DNA from: CAZWKX01 sp964633975
Lineage (GTDB): Bacteria > Actinomycetota > Acidimicrobiia > Spongiisociales > UBA11373
Reading direction: 5' to 3'
Length of the DNA stretch: 60,962 nt
NCBI GenBank assembly: GCA_964633975.1
Contig: CAZWKX010000008.1
Span: forward strand, 1-60,962
Part shown: one piece after another, positions 34,757-42,451 of the stretch
Layout: every line of letters starts with the position of its first letter
Numbering within the stretch: position 1 is the first letter of the stretch
The notes under the pieces: generated by a model
The model's database searches: none
What the model was told of the DNA's origin: nothing
The model's input: the letters and a program-made list of their open reading frames with translations, nothing else
Program-made: the position numbers and the translations under genes

Positions 34757-35659
34757 TCAGCCGCGCATCTTGGCGCGCAGCATGCCGGTGGTGAGGTCGC
34801 TGCGGGCCGACTCGACGGACTGCATGCTGAGATCGCCGAGAGCGACGCCCCAGCGGAGCGGCGACGCTTCGCCCAGCTCGCGGGCGTAGAGATAGCCGGC
34901 GAGCTGGCCCTCGCTGATGCCGGTGGGAGCCACGGCGCGAGACGAGGGGCCGGGATCGACGTGCTCCCGCCTCACCCCGTCGTCGAAGTAGGCACCGTGC
35001 ATGCCGAGCGAGACGATGACCGTTCCCACTCCCCGATCCCGTATCGCGGCCGCGGCCGTCGCCGCGGAGGCTTCCTCGCCGATACCGGCGAGCAGCGCCG
35101 CCTCGGCCCGCCCCGCCAGCAGAACGTCGATCCGGCCGAGCACGGGCTCGACCCGCCGGGCCTTGACCACCGAGATGGGATCGACGACCACGTGGGCGGA
35201 TCCGGCCCCGGCGATGATGCGGGCAAGCGAGGCCGCCGGCAGGTTGGCGTCGAGCACCCAGGTGTCGTATGGGGCGAGGAGGGGCACGGTGCGCGCCGCC
35301 CAGGACTCGTCGAGCAGGTCGTAGATGTCCATATCGATGACGGCGACCACACGACGTTCCTCACGATCGACGATCTGCACGTATGCGCCGGTGGGACGCC
35401 TCCCGCCGCCGAGCATCCGCGATGTTTCGACGCCGGCGGCCTTGAGTTCCTCCAGCAGGATGCTCCCCTCCACGTCCTCACCGATGATGGAGAACAGAGC
35501 CACCCGGATCCCGAGCCGCCCCAGGTTCCGGGCCACGTTGCAGGCGGTGCCGCCCGGCACCCTGCGCACGACGGCCGGATTGGCCCAGGGGGACAGGCTG
35601 TCACCAAGGATCTGGCCTCTAGTGTCGATGTGCGCCCCGCCAACGCAAGCGACGCTCAT
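34757..35659 (-). CDS. PfkB-family sugar/nucleoside kinase, pseudouridine-kinase-like, altered active site
   Basis: A 300-residue ribokinase-fold protein. The first PfkB signature is intact (RVPGGTACNVARNLGRLG at about 33-50), and SPWANP with IDMDIYDLL resembles pseudouridine kinases. The second signature, normally DTTGAGD with the catalytic Asp, reads APTGISE here, so the catalytic base and anion hole are changed. Activity is therefore doubtful, or another substrate is used. ATG 35659 has GGAGAGGGC upstream; an earlier ATG at 35701 adds 14 residues with no family match. It lies 77 nt upstream of trkA. Confidence 0.82.
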   Translation of the reverse strand: MSVACVGGAHIDTRGQILGDSLSPWANPAVVRRVPGGTACNVARNLGRLGIRVALFSIIGEDVEGSILLEELKAAGVETSRMLGGGRRPTGAYVQIVDREERRVVAVIDMDIYDLLDESWAARTVPLLAPYDTWVLDANLPAASLARIIAGAGSAHVVVDPISVVKARRVEPVLGRIDVLLAGRAEAALLAGIGEEASAATAAAAIRDRGVGTVIVSLGMHGAYFDDGVRREHVDPGPSSRAVAPTGISEGQLAGYLYARELGEASPLRWGVALGDLSMQSVESARSDLTTGMLRAKMRG

Positions 35660-35779
35660 GCCCTCTCCGTCCCGACGGCTTGCAGCGGACTCTAGAGGCA
35701 TCGATCGGAGGATGACGCGGAGCAGCGGGTGCTCCCCGGCGCGTACAGTTGTAGGAGGACGCCACGAGGAGAGCAGAGG

Positions 35780-36238
35780 ATGGTAGAGCCACTATGCCGC
35801 AGGCTCCTCGATCTCATCGAGACGAAGGCGGATCAGCTCACCAAGGCCTGGCTCGCCGACGTCAAAGCACGACCGGACACGCAGACCTACCACTCCTACG
35901 ACGACGACGAGCTGTACCGGCGCGCCTACTCCGTCTACAGCGAGCTGAGCCAGTGGATCTGTGAGAAGACAACCAAGGCCGACATCGCCAGGCACTACAC
36001 GGCTCTGGGGCGTCAGCGCTTCGAGGAGGGATTCGCCTTGTCCGAGGTGCTCCAGGCGCTCATCCTGACTCGGCGTCATCTGTGGGTGCTGGTGCGACAC
36101 GAAGGCCTGCTCGATACCGCCCTCGCCATGCATCAGGCCCTCAACCTGAGCGATCGGACGATCCTGTTCTTCGACCGAGCCGCCTACTACATAGCGGTCG
36201 GGTACGAGCAGGCAATGGCGGAAGCGGCGGTCGGCTGA
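35780..36238 (+). CDS. RsbRD_N-like helical protein
   Basis: A 152-residue all-helical soluble protein similar to the N-terminal domain of RsbRD-type stressosome proteins and related globin-like sensors: LLDLIETKADQLTKAWLADV at the start and RQRFEEGFALSEVLQALILTRRHLW around residue 80. There is no STAS, GGDEF or kinase domain attached, so it is a stand-alone sensor-like domain. The ATG follows a GAGGAGAGCAGAGG purine run. It diverges from the PfkB-type gene and meets tRNA-Leu tail to tail. Confidence 0.75.
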   Translation: MVEPLCRRLLDLIETKADQLTKAWLADVKARPDTQTYHSYDDDELYRRAYSVYSELSQWICEKTTKADIARHYTALGRQRFEEGFALSEVLQALILTRRHLWVLVRHEGLLDTALAMHQALNLSDRTILFFDRAAYYIAVGYEQAMAEAAVG

Positions 36239-36243
36239 CCCGG

Positions 36244-36331
36244 TGCCCGGGGCAGGATTCGAACCTGCACGCCCCCAGATGGGGACAGCGGAGTTTAAGT
36301 CCGCTGCGACTGCCTATTTCGCCACCCGGGC
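36244..36331 (-). tRNA. tRNA-Leu (anticodon UAA)
   Basis: The minus strand folds into a type II tRNA: acceptor GCCCGGG / CCCGGGC, anticodon stem GCGGA/TCCGC with loop CTTAAAC giving anticodon TAA, a long variable arm (TCCCC...GGGG) and T-arm with GGTTCGAATCC. The discriminator is A. The 3' CCA is not encoded (CCG follows). It reads UUA and UUG, rare codons in GC-rich genomes. Confidence 0.95.
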
Positions 36332-36341
36332 TGCCGGGGTG

Positions 36342-36347
36342 AGCCTA
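36342..36347 (-). promoter_or_regulatory. Candidate -10 (TAGGCT) for tRNA-Leu
   Basis: TAGGCT on the minus strand ends 10 nt before the mature 5' end of tRNA-Leu. It is back to back with the plus-strand -10 of the next gene (36364). Confidence 0.4.
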
Positions 36348-36363
36348 TCGGCCGGCGAGCCCG

Positions 36364-36369
36364 TAGTCT
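36364..36369 (+). promoter_or_regulatory. -10 element TAGTCT before the GNAT gene
   Basis: TAGTCT ends 8 nt before the ATG at 36378 with no SD, the leaderless arrangement seen elsewhere in the window. Confidence 0.5.
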
Positions 36370-36377
36370 TCCCGAAG

Positions 36378-36956
36378 ATGCCCGCGGAACTCACCGAGAC
36401 CCTCGCCGACGGAACCAGAGTCCTCGTCAGGCCGATCCGGCCCGAGGACAAGGAGAAGCTGTCGGCCGGCCTGGAGCAGCTCTCTCCGCAGAGCCGATAC
36501 CTGCGTTTCCTGCGTCCCGTTGCCGAGCTGAGCGACCGTGAGCTCGCCTACTTGACCGAGATCGATTACACCAGCCATTTCGCCTGGGCGGCGCAGGCGG
36601 TGGACCTCCCCGGCCAGCCGGGTCTCGGAGTGGCCCGCTACGTGCGCGACCCGCTCGATCCGGAAGTGGCCGAGGCGGCCGTGGCCGTGGTCGACGGTTT
36701 CCAGGGGCGGGGCCTAGGCACGATCCTGATGACCCTCCTCGCCGGAACCGCTCTCGAGAACGGGATCCGCCGCTTTCGCGCCTTCGTGCTCCCGGAGAAC
36801 CGGAAGGTCCTGAAGTCGCTCGGAAGACGCGGCGCCGAGTTTCGGTCCGAGGACGGGCTGATTCGGGTCGATTTCCCCCTCGAGGGTGACTCCCCCATGC
36901 ATCACGTGCTGCGCGCCGCCGCCGACGGCTCCCTACCCGCAGAGCCCCACCACTAG
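36378..36956 (+). CDS. GNAT family N-acetyltransferase
   Basis: A 192-residue GNAT protein of the same subfamily as the N-terminal domain of the synthetase fusion at 25457-28183; both share R-P-I-x-P-E-D near the start, a Y/L-RFxR segment, LTEIDY/FTRLDY and a QGRGLGT acetyl-CoA loop. In this subfamily many members acetylate protein lysines, but the substrate is unknown here. A frame beginning in the tRNA is rejected. It overlaps the ppx stop by 4 bp, tail to tail. Confidence 0.88.
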   Translation: MPAELTETLADGTRVLVRPIRPEDKEKLSAGLEQLSPQSRYLRFLRPVAELSDRELAYLTEIDYTSHFAWAAQAVDLPGQPGLGVARYVRDPLDPEVAEAAVAVVDGFQGRGLGTILMTLLAGTALENGIRRFRAFVLPENRKVLKSLGRRGAEFRSEDGLIRVDFPLEGDSPMHHVLRAAADGSLPAEPHH

Positions 36957-37843
36957 AGCAGCCCCAGCACGATCCCGTCGAGGATGTCGGCCTCCGAGAC
37001 CACGATCTCCCTGCCCCCGGCCCGGTCCAGGGCCCGCTCGGCGACCACCGCGCCCGCCAGCAGCACCGGAGCCCGAGCCGGGTCGAGTGAAGGTATGGCC
37101 GCCGTCTCTTCGACGCTCAGACCGGCCAGGCGCACGACCAGGGACTCGAGATGGCGCGCCGAGAGGATCGTCCCGTGCACGGCCCGTCCGTCGTAGGCGG
37201 GGAGATCGAGGGCGATGGCGGCAAGGCTCGTGTAGGTGCCACCGACGCCGACGACGGTGCGGGGAACGCCAGGAAGCACGACCTGATCGAACAGGCCGTC
37301 CACCAGGGCTGCGGCGGCGCGCATGGCTCGGCGTGAGGCCGGCCGCTCCGGCAGTGCGCGCTCGGTGAGTCGCACCGACCCGATGTCGATGCTGCAACGG
37401 AACTCCGGGGATTCCGTGCCGAACACGAACTCGGTGCTGCCGCCCCCCGGGTCTATCACCAGGAACGGCCCCGCCGCCTGCAGCCCGGCGGTGGCACCGG
37501 AGAAGGACAGCGCCGCCTCCTGCTCACCCGACAGGACCTCGGGCCGGATACCCAGCGCCGCTTCGGCCCTGTCCAGAAAGCGCTCCCGGTCCACAGCGTC
37601 GCGCACGGCCGATGTGGCGACCGCTCGTGATCGGGCCGCCGCTGCCACCGCCGGCGCATAGCCGGCCAGCACTTCGAGGGTGGCCGAAATCGGCTCCTCC
37701 GACAGCGTTCCGGCAGCGTCGACGCCTCGCCCCAAGCCGGTGACGACGACTCGCCGCTCCCGCTGCACCGGGCCTGCCGCGCCGGCGTCGGCGATTAACA
37801 GTCGCACCGAGTTGGTGCCTATGTCCACCGCGGCGACGCTCAT
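36953..37843 (-). CDS. ppx: Ppx/GppA-family exopolyphosphatase
   Basis: A 296-residue sugar-kinase/Hsp70-fold phosphatase that degrades polyphosphate and/or pppGpp. Phosphate-binding motifs are DIGTNSVRLLI (about 7-17) and DPGGGSTEFVFG (about 133-144), and GVGGTYTSLAA follows. It is the short single-module form lacking the HD-like C-terminal domain, as in one mycobacterial paralog. It is last in the divIC-DUF501-ppx chain and its ATG overlaps the DUF501 stop (ATGA). Confidence 0.92.
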   Translation of the reverse strand: MSVAAVDIGTNSVRLLIADAGAAGPVQRERRVVVTGLGRGVDAAGTLSEEPISATLEVLAGYAPAVAAAARSRAVATSAVRDAVDRERFLDRAEAALGIRPEVLSGEQEAALSFSGATAGLQAAGPFLVIDPGGGSTEFVFGTESPEFRCSIDIGSVRLTERALPERPASRRAMRAAAALVDGLFDQVVLPGVPRTVVGVGGTYTSLAAIALDLPAYDGRAVHGTILSARHLESLVVRLAGLSVEETAAIPSLDPARAPVLLAGAVVAERALDRAGGREIVVSEADILDGIVLGLL

Positions 37844-38361
37844 CTCGGCTCCCGCCAGCGAACGTTGGCGATGACCCTGTTGTCCACCGCGATCACGCAG
37901 GGCTCTTCGCAATCGAGCGGCTCCACCCAGGGCGCAACCGCCTCACCGACGGGGTTGTCGTTCCCGGCGGCGTGGTCGGCGTAGTGGGCGTGCAGGCACT
38001 TGACCCCCCGCGCCGCGCCTCCGACGCCTCCCGAGGGCCGATGCTCCGCCCCGGCGGGCACGGCGGCATCCCTCTCAGCGGCGTAGCGCCGGTGGGCGGC
38101 CTCGAGGCGCCGGCCGAAGGCCGTCTCGTCACGGGCCCGGCGTTCCATGGCCTGGACGCCGCCCGAGGATTCGATGCGGCCGATGCGGCGCACCGCCAGC
38201 GGGCAGCAAAGCCAGTAGCGGGTGGGAAATGGAGTGCCGTCCGCGAGCAGCGGCGGCACCCGCGTCGCGACGGGCAGGCCGAGATGGCAGCGAGCGACGA
38301 CGTCGACCTCGGACCGCAGCGGCCGCCCCAGCTGGGCTGCTACGGCGTCGGCGTCATCCAT
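37840..38361 (-). CDS. DUF501 family protein
   Basis: A 173-residue protein of the DUF501 family, found next to enolase, divIC and ppx in many actinobacteria. Family features are the opening VAAQLGRP with VVARCHLGLPVATRV, the FPTRYWLCCPLAVRRIGRIES segment and a late CLHAHYADHAAG. Several Cys and His residues could bind metal, but no function is known. It overlaps divIC by 8 bp and ppx by 4 bp, suggesting tight co-expression. Confidence 0.93.
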   Translation of the reverse strand: MDDADAVAAQLGRPLRSEVDVVARCHLGLPVATRVPPLLADGTPFPTRYWLCCPLAVRRIGRIESSGGVQAMERRARDETAFGRRLEAAHRRYAAERDAAVPAGAEHRPSGGVGGAARGVKCLHAHYADHAAGNDNPVGEAVAPWVEPLDCEEPCVIAVDNRVIANVRWREPR

Positions 38362-38755
38362 CTCCGACAAGGTCGCGTCCGGTGAGGAAATCCCACACGT
38401 CTCTCCACCAGGGCTGGCCTTCCTCAACGCCCACGGGCTCCGGCTCAGGCTCGACCACCTCCGCGCCCGGCGGCGTCACCACCACGTAGCCGATCTCGCC
38501 GGGGCGCACGACACCGAGCTTCTCGCGAGCGAGGCGCTCCACCTCCTCGGGGGTGTAGAGAGCAGCGATCTCCGCCTCGAGACGGAGGTTCTCCTCCTCC
38601 AGGGCGGCGAGCTTCTGCTCGGCGAGCTCGACGGCCCGCCGCTGGGCGATGATCTGGCGGAACGGGAAGATGCCGGCCGCGGTGACGACCAGCGCAACCA
38701 GGACGGCGAGGGCCAGAAGCCCCGACAGCCGCATCCCGTGCCGCCGCTCGCTCAT
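38354..38755 (-). CDS. Septum formation initiator, DivIC/FtsB family
   Basis: A small bitopic membrane protein (133 residues): short basic N-terminus, one transmembrane helix (about 11-28), a coiled coil rich in Glu/Leu (about 36-66) and the family end motif YTPEEVERLAREKLGVVRPGE. A Pro/Glu-rich extension and a tryptophan-containing tail follow. DivIC/FtsB forms a complex with FtsQ/DivIB and FtsL in the divisome. The start overlaps the eno stop by 4 bp. Confidence 0.93.
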   Translation of the reverse strand: MSERRHGMRLSGLLALAVLVALVVTAAGIFPFRQIIAQRRAVELAEQKLAALEEENLRLEAEIAALYTPEEVERLAREKLGVVRPGEIGYVVVTPPGAEVVEPEPEPVGVEEGQPWWRDVWDFLTGRDLVGDG

Positions 38756-40029
38756 CGCGGCCCGCCTCCATACGGCAGCCAGCCGGCGTACCGCGCCTGG
38801 TCGCCGAGGCGCTCCTCGATGCGGAGCAGCTGGTTGTACTTGGCCGTGCGCTCGCTGCGCGCCGGCGCCCCCGTCTTGATCTGGCCTGCATTCGTCGCCA
38901 CCACCAGGTGGCTGATGAACGTGTCCTCCGTCTCGCCCGACCGATGGCTCACCACCCTGCCGTAGCCGGAGGACTCTGCGAGCTCCATCGTGTGCAGCGT
39001 CTCGGAGAGGGTCCCGATCTGGTTCACCTTGATGAGGATGGCGTTGGCCACACCCTGTTCGATGCCCCGGCGCAGCAGGTCCTCGTTGGTGACGAACGTG
39101 TCGTCGCCGACCAGCTGGAGGCGGTCCTTGAGCCTCTCGGTGAGCAGGGCCCAACCGTCCCAGTCGTCCTCGGCAAGCCCATCCTCGATGGACACGAGCG
39201 GGAACTCGTCGGCGAGGCCGGCCAGGTACTCGACCATCTCGGCGGCTTTGAGGGACCGGCCCTCGAGCCGATACTTGCCTTTTTCGTACAGCTCGGTGGC
39301 GGCCGCATCGAGGGCGAAGGCGACCTGACGGCCCGGCTCGTAGCCGGCGGCGGTGACGGCTTCGACCAGCACCTCCAGCGCCTCCCGATTCTGGGCCAGG
39401 TCGGGGGCGAAACCACCTTCGTCGCCCACGTTGGTGGAGAGGCCACGGCCGGAAAGCACCTTCTTGAGGCTCTGATACACCTCGGCCCCGGCGCGCAGCG
39501 CCTCACGGAAGGTGGGCAGCCCCGCCGGTACGAGCATGAACTCTTGGATATCAACCGAGTTGGCGGCATGTACACCGCCGTTGAGCACGTTCAGCATAGG
39601 CACCGGCAGCAGCCGGGCCGAAGGCCCGCCGAGGTAGCGGAACAGGGGGATCCCCAGGGCTCCGGCGGCGGCACGCGCCGTCGCCAGGGACACGGCGAGT
39701 ATGGCGTTGGCGCCCAGTCCCGCCTTGTTGGGGGTGGCGTCCAGGTCGAGCATCACCTGGTCGATGGCCTCCTGGTCGGTGGCGTCCATGCCTGCCACCG
39801 CCGGGGCGATACGCTCGTTCACATGGCCGACGGCCCGCTCGACACCCTTTCCGCCGTAGCGGCTTCCGCCGTCCCGAAGCTCTATCGCTTCGAGCGCCCC
39901 CGTCGACGCCCCGGATGGAACCGCCGCCCGTCCGAATGCTCCACCAGCAAGGAACACTTCGGCTTCGACGGTCGGGTTCCCCCGGGAGTCGAGGACCTCG
40001 CGGGCCCGCACTTCAGAGATCTCGAACAC
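38752..40029 (-). CDS. eno: Enolase
   Basis: Glycolytic enolase (2-phosphoglycerate to PEP), 425 residues. The start is a GTG at 40029 with AGGAGG and a 4-nt spacer, giving the usual FEISEVRAREVLDSRGNP N-terminus; an earlier start would add ten residues. Family sites are GASTGALEA, NVGDEGGFAP, the metal ligands around SIEDGLAEDDW and GDDTFVTN, and the active-site loop SHRSGETEDTFI. It lies 30 nt after mazG in the same transcription unit. Confidence 0.97.
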   Translation of the reverse strand: MFEISEVRAREVLDSRGNPTVEAEVFLAGGAFGRAAVPSGASTGALEAIELRDGGSRYGGKGVERAVGHVNERIAPAVAGMDATDQEAIDQVMLDLDATPNKAGLGANAILAVSLATARAAAGALGIPLFRYLGGPSARLLPVPMLNVLNGGVHAANSVDIQEFMLVPAGLPTFREALRAGAEVYQSLKKVLSGRGLSTNVGDEGGFAPDLAQNREALEVLVEAVTAAGYEPGRQVAFALDAAATELYEKGKYRLEGRSLKAAEMVEYLAGLADEFPLVSIEDGLAEDDWDGWALLTERLKDRLQLVGDDTFVTNEDLLRRGIEQGVANAILIKVNQIGTLSETLHTMELAESSGYGRVVSHRSGETEDTFISHLVVATNAGQIKTGAPARSERTAKYNQLLRIEERLGDQARYAGWLPYGGGPR

Positions 40030-40059
40030 GGGCCCTCCTTGGATCGCAAAAGCTAACAC

Positions 40060-41517
40060 CTATTCGCCCGAGTCACGAGCATCTGGCTCGGCGGCCTTGG
40101 CCGCCTCCCATCTCTCGTCCATCTCCTCGAGGCTGAGCCCGGCAAGCGTACCCTGGTCCTCGACGACCCGAAACCGCCGCTCGAAGCGGCCGCAGGCCCG
40201 GCGCAGCGCCTGCTCGGGATCGACTCCCAGGTGCCGGGCCAAGTTCACCAAGGAAAACAGGAGGTCTCCCACTTCGAGCACCAGGGCATCCGGTTCGTCT
40301 GCGGCCTCCAGCACCTCGCCCAGCTCCTCGTGCACCTTGGCGATCACACCGTCGAGATCGGGCCAGTCGAAGCCGACCCGTGCCACCCGCCGCTGCATGG
40401 TGTAAGCGCGAGCCAGGGCGGGCAGGGCGTCCGGCACCCCGTCCATGAGCGATTCCCGCTCCTTCTCGTCGCCCTTGAGCCGCTCCCAGTTAGACAGGAC
40501 TTCGTCCACCCCTTCCACCTGGACGTCGCCGAACACATGAGGGTGCCGGAACACCAGCTTGCGGCGCAGCAACTCGGCAACGGTCTCGGCATCGAAGGCG
40601 CCGGTCTCGGCGGCGAGGTTGGCGTGGAAGACGATCTGGAGCAGCAGGTCGCCCAGCTCCTCCTCCACGTCGGCGTATGCGGCATGGTCGGGCTCGCCGC
40701 CTGGAGCCTCCGGGGGAAGGGACTCGAGCGCCGCCAGCACCTCGTAGGTCTCCTCGACGAGGTGGCCAGCCAGGCTGTGATGGGTCTGGCGGCGATCCCA
40801 CGGGCACTCCTTGCGCAACCGGCCCATGGTCCACAGCAGTCCGGGCCACCCGGGCGCCGCCTCCAGGTCGACGGCGAGCGACGCCCTGGGCCCGGCATGG
40901 CTCTTGCCGAGCGCCTCCAGGGTCACCGACTCCACCCGCTCCGCCGGCCCGCCGAGGTCGTCGAGCCAAAGCAGCTCTGTATCTGCGGGCAGAAGCCTGA
41001 GCAGTGCGTCGCGCGCCTCGTACAGCACCAGCGGCGTGTCGATCTGGGCGATCACCGTGGGAAGGTGGAGAAAGAGTGGGCTCGGCAGGGCCCGGGCGTC
41101 GAGCACCTGGAGGCCCCGCTCGAGCGGGTCGATGCCGCTGCGGTCCAGCACGAGATCCAAGAACGACGTCCCCGCCATCACTTCGACGGCTATGCCGGAG
41201 GTGGCGGCGATCTTGCGGATCAGGCGAACCGAACGTTCACCGACGAGAGGGCTCCCCGGCACCGCGTACGCAACCGGTCCGGCGGCCGCCAGGGCCACCA
41301 CCCGGTCGGCGATGGCGCCGTAGACCTCGTCGAAGTCGGCGGCGCCCTCGTAGATGTCGTCGCAGGAGATCACCGGCCGCCGCTGGGCCAGCTCGGCGGC
41401 CGCCGGATGCCGAAGGGTGCGCACGACGACGGTGACCTCCGGCTCGAGAAGCCGCTCCCTCGTAGACGGATCGCTGGCATCCAGACCCGCCGGACCGAGC
41501 CCGGCGAGAAGAATCAT
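40060..41517 (-). CDS. mazG: MazG nucleotide pyrophosphohydrolase with N-terminal tetrapyrrole-methylase-like domain
   Basis: The 485-residue protein joins an N-terminal domain of the tetrapyrrole (corrin/porphyrin) methyltransferase fold (about 1-225; MILLAGLGPAGL) to MazG domains. The first MazG repeat has GRLRKECPWDRRQTHHSLAGHLVEETYEVL and EEELGDLLLQIVFHA; the second has EELGEVLEAADE and EVGDLLFSLVNLARHL. This YabN-like fusion is widespread. MazG hydrolyses NTPs to NMP and PPi. Whether the methylase part is active is unknown. The start overlaps the lipoprotein gene's stop (ATGA). Confidence 0.93.
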   Translation of the reverse strand: MILLAGLGPAGLDASDPSTRERLLEPEVTVVVRTLRHPAAAELAQRRPVISCDDIYEGAADFDEVYGAIADRVVALAAAGPVAYAVPGSPLVGERSVRLIRKIAATSGIAVEVMAGTSFLDLVLDRSGIDPLERGLQVLDARALPSPLFLHLPTVIAQIDTPLVLYEARDALLRLLPADTELLWLDDLGGPAERVESVTLEALGKSHAGPRASLAVDLEAAPGWPGLLWTMGRLRKECPWDRRQTHHSLAGHLVEETYEVLAALESLPPEAPGGEPDHAAYADVEEELGDLLLQIVFHANLAAETGAFDAETVAELLRRKLVFRHPHVFGDVQVEGVDEVLSNWERLKGDEKERESLMDGVPDALPALARAYTMQRRVARVGFDWPDLDGVIAKVHEELGEVLEAADEPDALVLEVGDLLFSLVNLARHLGVDPEQALRRACGRFERRFRVVEDQGTLAGLSLEEMDERWEAAKAAEPDARDSGE

Positions 41518-42416
41518 TGTCCGCTGGCGACTATCTGGCTGCCGTTCCACGTGCCGAAACGCTGGTCCACCTCGACGTCGGCACTGCCGTAGACCTGATC
41601 CACCCACTCCGTGAACACCTCGTTGGAGTAGGACGTGTCCACGGAGGCAACCGGATCTTCGAGGTATTCCTCCTCGGTCGGCGCCGAGCGCTCGTAGACC
41701 TCCAGCACGTGGAACCCGAACTCGGTCTCCACGGGGCCGTAGATCTCGTCGATCTCGGCGGCCAGCGTCGCTTCGGCGAACGGCTGCACGTTGACGGAGG
41801 CGAACGTGCAGCCGAGGTCACCACCATTGGCAACGGACTGCGTGTCGATTGAGACCTCGTCGCTGACCACGGCGAAGTCCTCGCCGGCATCGAGACGATC
41901 GATGACGTCCTCCGCCTCCTCCTCGGTCTCCACGAGGATGTGGCGAACGCACACGTTGGTGATCAGGGCGGGGTCCGCGAAGACCTCGGTCACCCTTTCG
42001 GGCTCAGAGAGCAGAACCGTGATGGCGTCGGGCACCAGGGTGTTCACCACCTCCAACTCGGCCATCAGATGGATGAACCCGTCACCGACGCCGGCCAGGC
42101 CCATGTAGTCCTCGGCGGTCATGCCCGCTGTGGCAATGGCGGCGGTGGCGGCCTGGTAGATCTCTTCGACGTCGGACTCGGATACTTCCAGGCCAAAATC
42201 ATCGGCAAGGGCGGTGGAGAAGATCTCGTTGACCAACAGCAGCCTCAGGACCTCACGAAAGTCGTCGTCGATCTCTGCCCTTCCCGACTCGTACAGGGCC
42301 TCCACGTCGGACAGATGAAAGACGGTGTCGTTGACCCGCATCACCTCTTCGTCGGTATGAGAGCAGGCCGACAGCAGAAGCACGACGCCGAGAGCACCAG
42401 CGAGCAGCTTTCGCAA
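41514..42416 (-). CDS. Lipoprotein with SurA/PrsA-type peptidyl-prolyl isomerase domain
   Basis: A secreted folding factor: TTG start at 42416 with GAAGGTGA upstream, hydrophobic signal segment and lipobox LSAC, so the mature protein is lipid-anchored. The product has 300 residues. The chaperone-like helical N-terminal part (SDVEALYESG, LLLVNEIFSTAL) is followed by a parvulin-type PPIase domain (VRHILVETEEEAEDVIDRLDAGEDFAVVS ... GGDLGCTF ... VETEFGFHVLEV). It probably helps folding of exported proteins. Its position between mfd and mazG matches lpqU in mycobacteria. Confidence 0.9.
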   Translation of the reverse strand: MRKLLAGALGVVLLLSACSHTDEEVMRVNDTVFHLSDVEALYESGRAEIDDDFREVLRLLLVNEIFSTALADDFGLEVSESDVEEIYQAATAAIATAGMTAEDYMGLAGVGDGFIHLMAELEVVNTLVPDAITVLLSEPERVTEVFADPALITNVCVRHILVETEEEAEDVIDRLDAGEDFAVVSDEVSIDTQSVANGGDLGCTFASVNVQPFAEATLAAEIDEIYGPVETEFGFHVLEVYERSAPTEEEYLEDPVASVDTSYSNEVFTEWVDQVYGSADVEVDQRFGTWNGSQIVASGQ

Positions 42417-42445
42417 AAGATCACCTTCGGGAATCGAGTAGAAGC

Positions 42446-42451
42446 ATTCTA
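42446..42451 (-). promoter_or_regulatory. -10 element TAGAAT for the PPIase-mazG-eno-divIC-DUF501-ppx operon
   Basis: TAGAAT is the best -10 match in the window. It lies 29 nt before the TTG at 42416, giving a leader of about 22 nt with an SD. Its first three bases are the TAG stop codon of mfd. All six downstream genes overlap or lie within 30 nt, so this could drive the whole chain. Confidence 0.6.
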
